Assembly: GCA_964539785.1 (NCBI GenBank)
Contig: CAZIJQ010000038.1
Coordinates: forward strand, 1 to 24,434
Length of the DNA: 24,434 nucleotides
Source of the DNA: JABMPO01 sp964539785
GTDB taxonomy: Bacteria; Fidelibacterota; Marinisomatia; Marinisomatales; TCS56
Direction of reading: 5' to 3'
In this document: positions 24,314-24,434 of the stretch, in pieces
How the letters are laid out: every line of letters begins with the position of its first letter
Position numbering within the stretch: position 1 is the first letter of the stretch
The notes under the pieces: generated by a model
Seen by the model: the letters and a program-made list of their open reading frames with translations, nothing else
Database searches by the model: none
Told to the model about the DNA's origin: nothing
Made by a program: the position numbers and the translations under genes

Positions 24314-24434
24314 TTATGTGCTATGATTGATTTTATTTTCAATTTCTTTTAACGCCGCGATTATTGAGTCAATATCAGGTTCGCTTCCAAAAATCATATT
24401 CTTTGTTTCGATATAATCATTTTTCAATTCAGTT
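24314..24434 (-). CDS. C-terminal 39 residues of an unidentified protein, cut by the window edge
   Basis: A minus-strand frame runs from the right edge to TAA at 24314-24316. The 39 residues read as a charged helical tail (KNDYIETKNMIFGSEPDI, then IIAALKEIENKIN). An aromatic MIFG followed by an acidic loop and an amphipathic end helix is a pattern I associate with C-terminal ends of some small toxin-antitoxin or AbiEii-like nucleotidyltransferase proteins, but this is weak. The body of the gene lies outside the window. Confidence 0.4.
   Translation of the reverse strand, partial: TELKNDYIETKNMIFGSEPDIDSIIAALKEIENKINHST

Noticed and set aside
24128..24352. 74-residue hydrophobic plus-strand frame at the right edge
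   Set aside because: It lies opposite the two minus-strand frames and overlaps the partial gene tail; it has no ribosome binding site and no recognisable domain.
1..24434. CRISPR arrays, rRNA, phage genes or an intact insertion sequence
   Set aside because: No regularly spaced direct repeats, rRNA signatures, phage structural genes or full transposase were found in the window.

Overview
The window looks like chromosomal sequence from an uncultured or little-studied Gram-negative (diderm) bacterium of moderate-to-low GC. The evidence for an outer membrane is an Omp85-type beta-barrel with an aromatic C-terminal residue and several lipoproteins with clear lipoboxes, one of which carries an NPFDP-type N-terminus common in Bacteroidota-like phyla. 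A Marinimicrobia/Calditrichota/KSB1-like lineage would fit, but this is inference from protein style and gene content; no ribosomal marker is present.

Layout. (1) 1-2321: a hybrid histidine kinase/response regulator, cut by the left edge, and a stand-alone AMMECR1-domain protein. (2) 2376-9773: a tightly packed plus-strand run, mostly of envelope genes: a small secreted/membrane protein, a 930-residue fusion of zinc metallopeptidase, TolB-like propeller and Omp85-like barrel, a PQQ/BamB-like propeller lipoprotein, a small membrane protein broken by a frameshift, an FN3-propeller lipoprotein, a GT2 glycosyltransferase and a YqaA/VTT membrane protein. Several stops and starts overlap (at about 5788, 7239-7249 and 9159). 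(3) 9774-10221: non-coding, with palindromic repeats and a minus-strand tRNA-Pro(CGG). (4) 10222-10907: two small minus-strand membrane proteins. (5) 10886-16448: a divergent control region with two strong palindromes, then a complete 2-oxoacid (probably pyruvate) dehydrogenase operon: E1-alpha, E1-beta, E2, E3 and a short lipoate-protein ligase. (6) 16497-22073: a YgiQ-family radical SAM protein, a convergent trypsin-like protease lipoprotein, and leucyl-tRNA synthetase. (7) 22119-24434, minus strand: a two-TM RCK potassium channel immediately downstream of cutA, an RDD membrane protein, and two uncertain fragments at the right edge.

How the genes work together. The dehydrogenase operon encodes everything needed to convert a 2-oxoacid to an acyl-CoA, including the ligase that attaches lipoate to E2. 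The odd part is E3: its FAD site, disulfide and His/Glu dyad are intact, but its NAD-binding glycine motif and neighbouring conserved residues are degraded. The envelope run puts a protease-propeller-barrel fusion beside a BamB-like lipoprotein, which suggests a surface-protein processing or assembly function, but nothing in the sequence proves this. The best candidates for something undescribed are the unusual E3, the protease-barrel locus, the paired palindromes before the dehydrogenase operon, and the repeat-like hairpins beside the tRNA.
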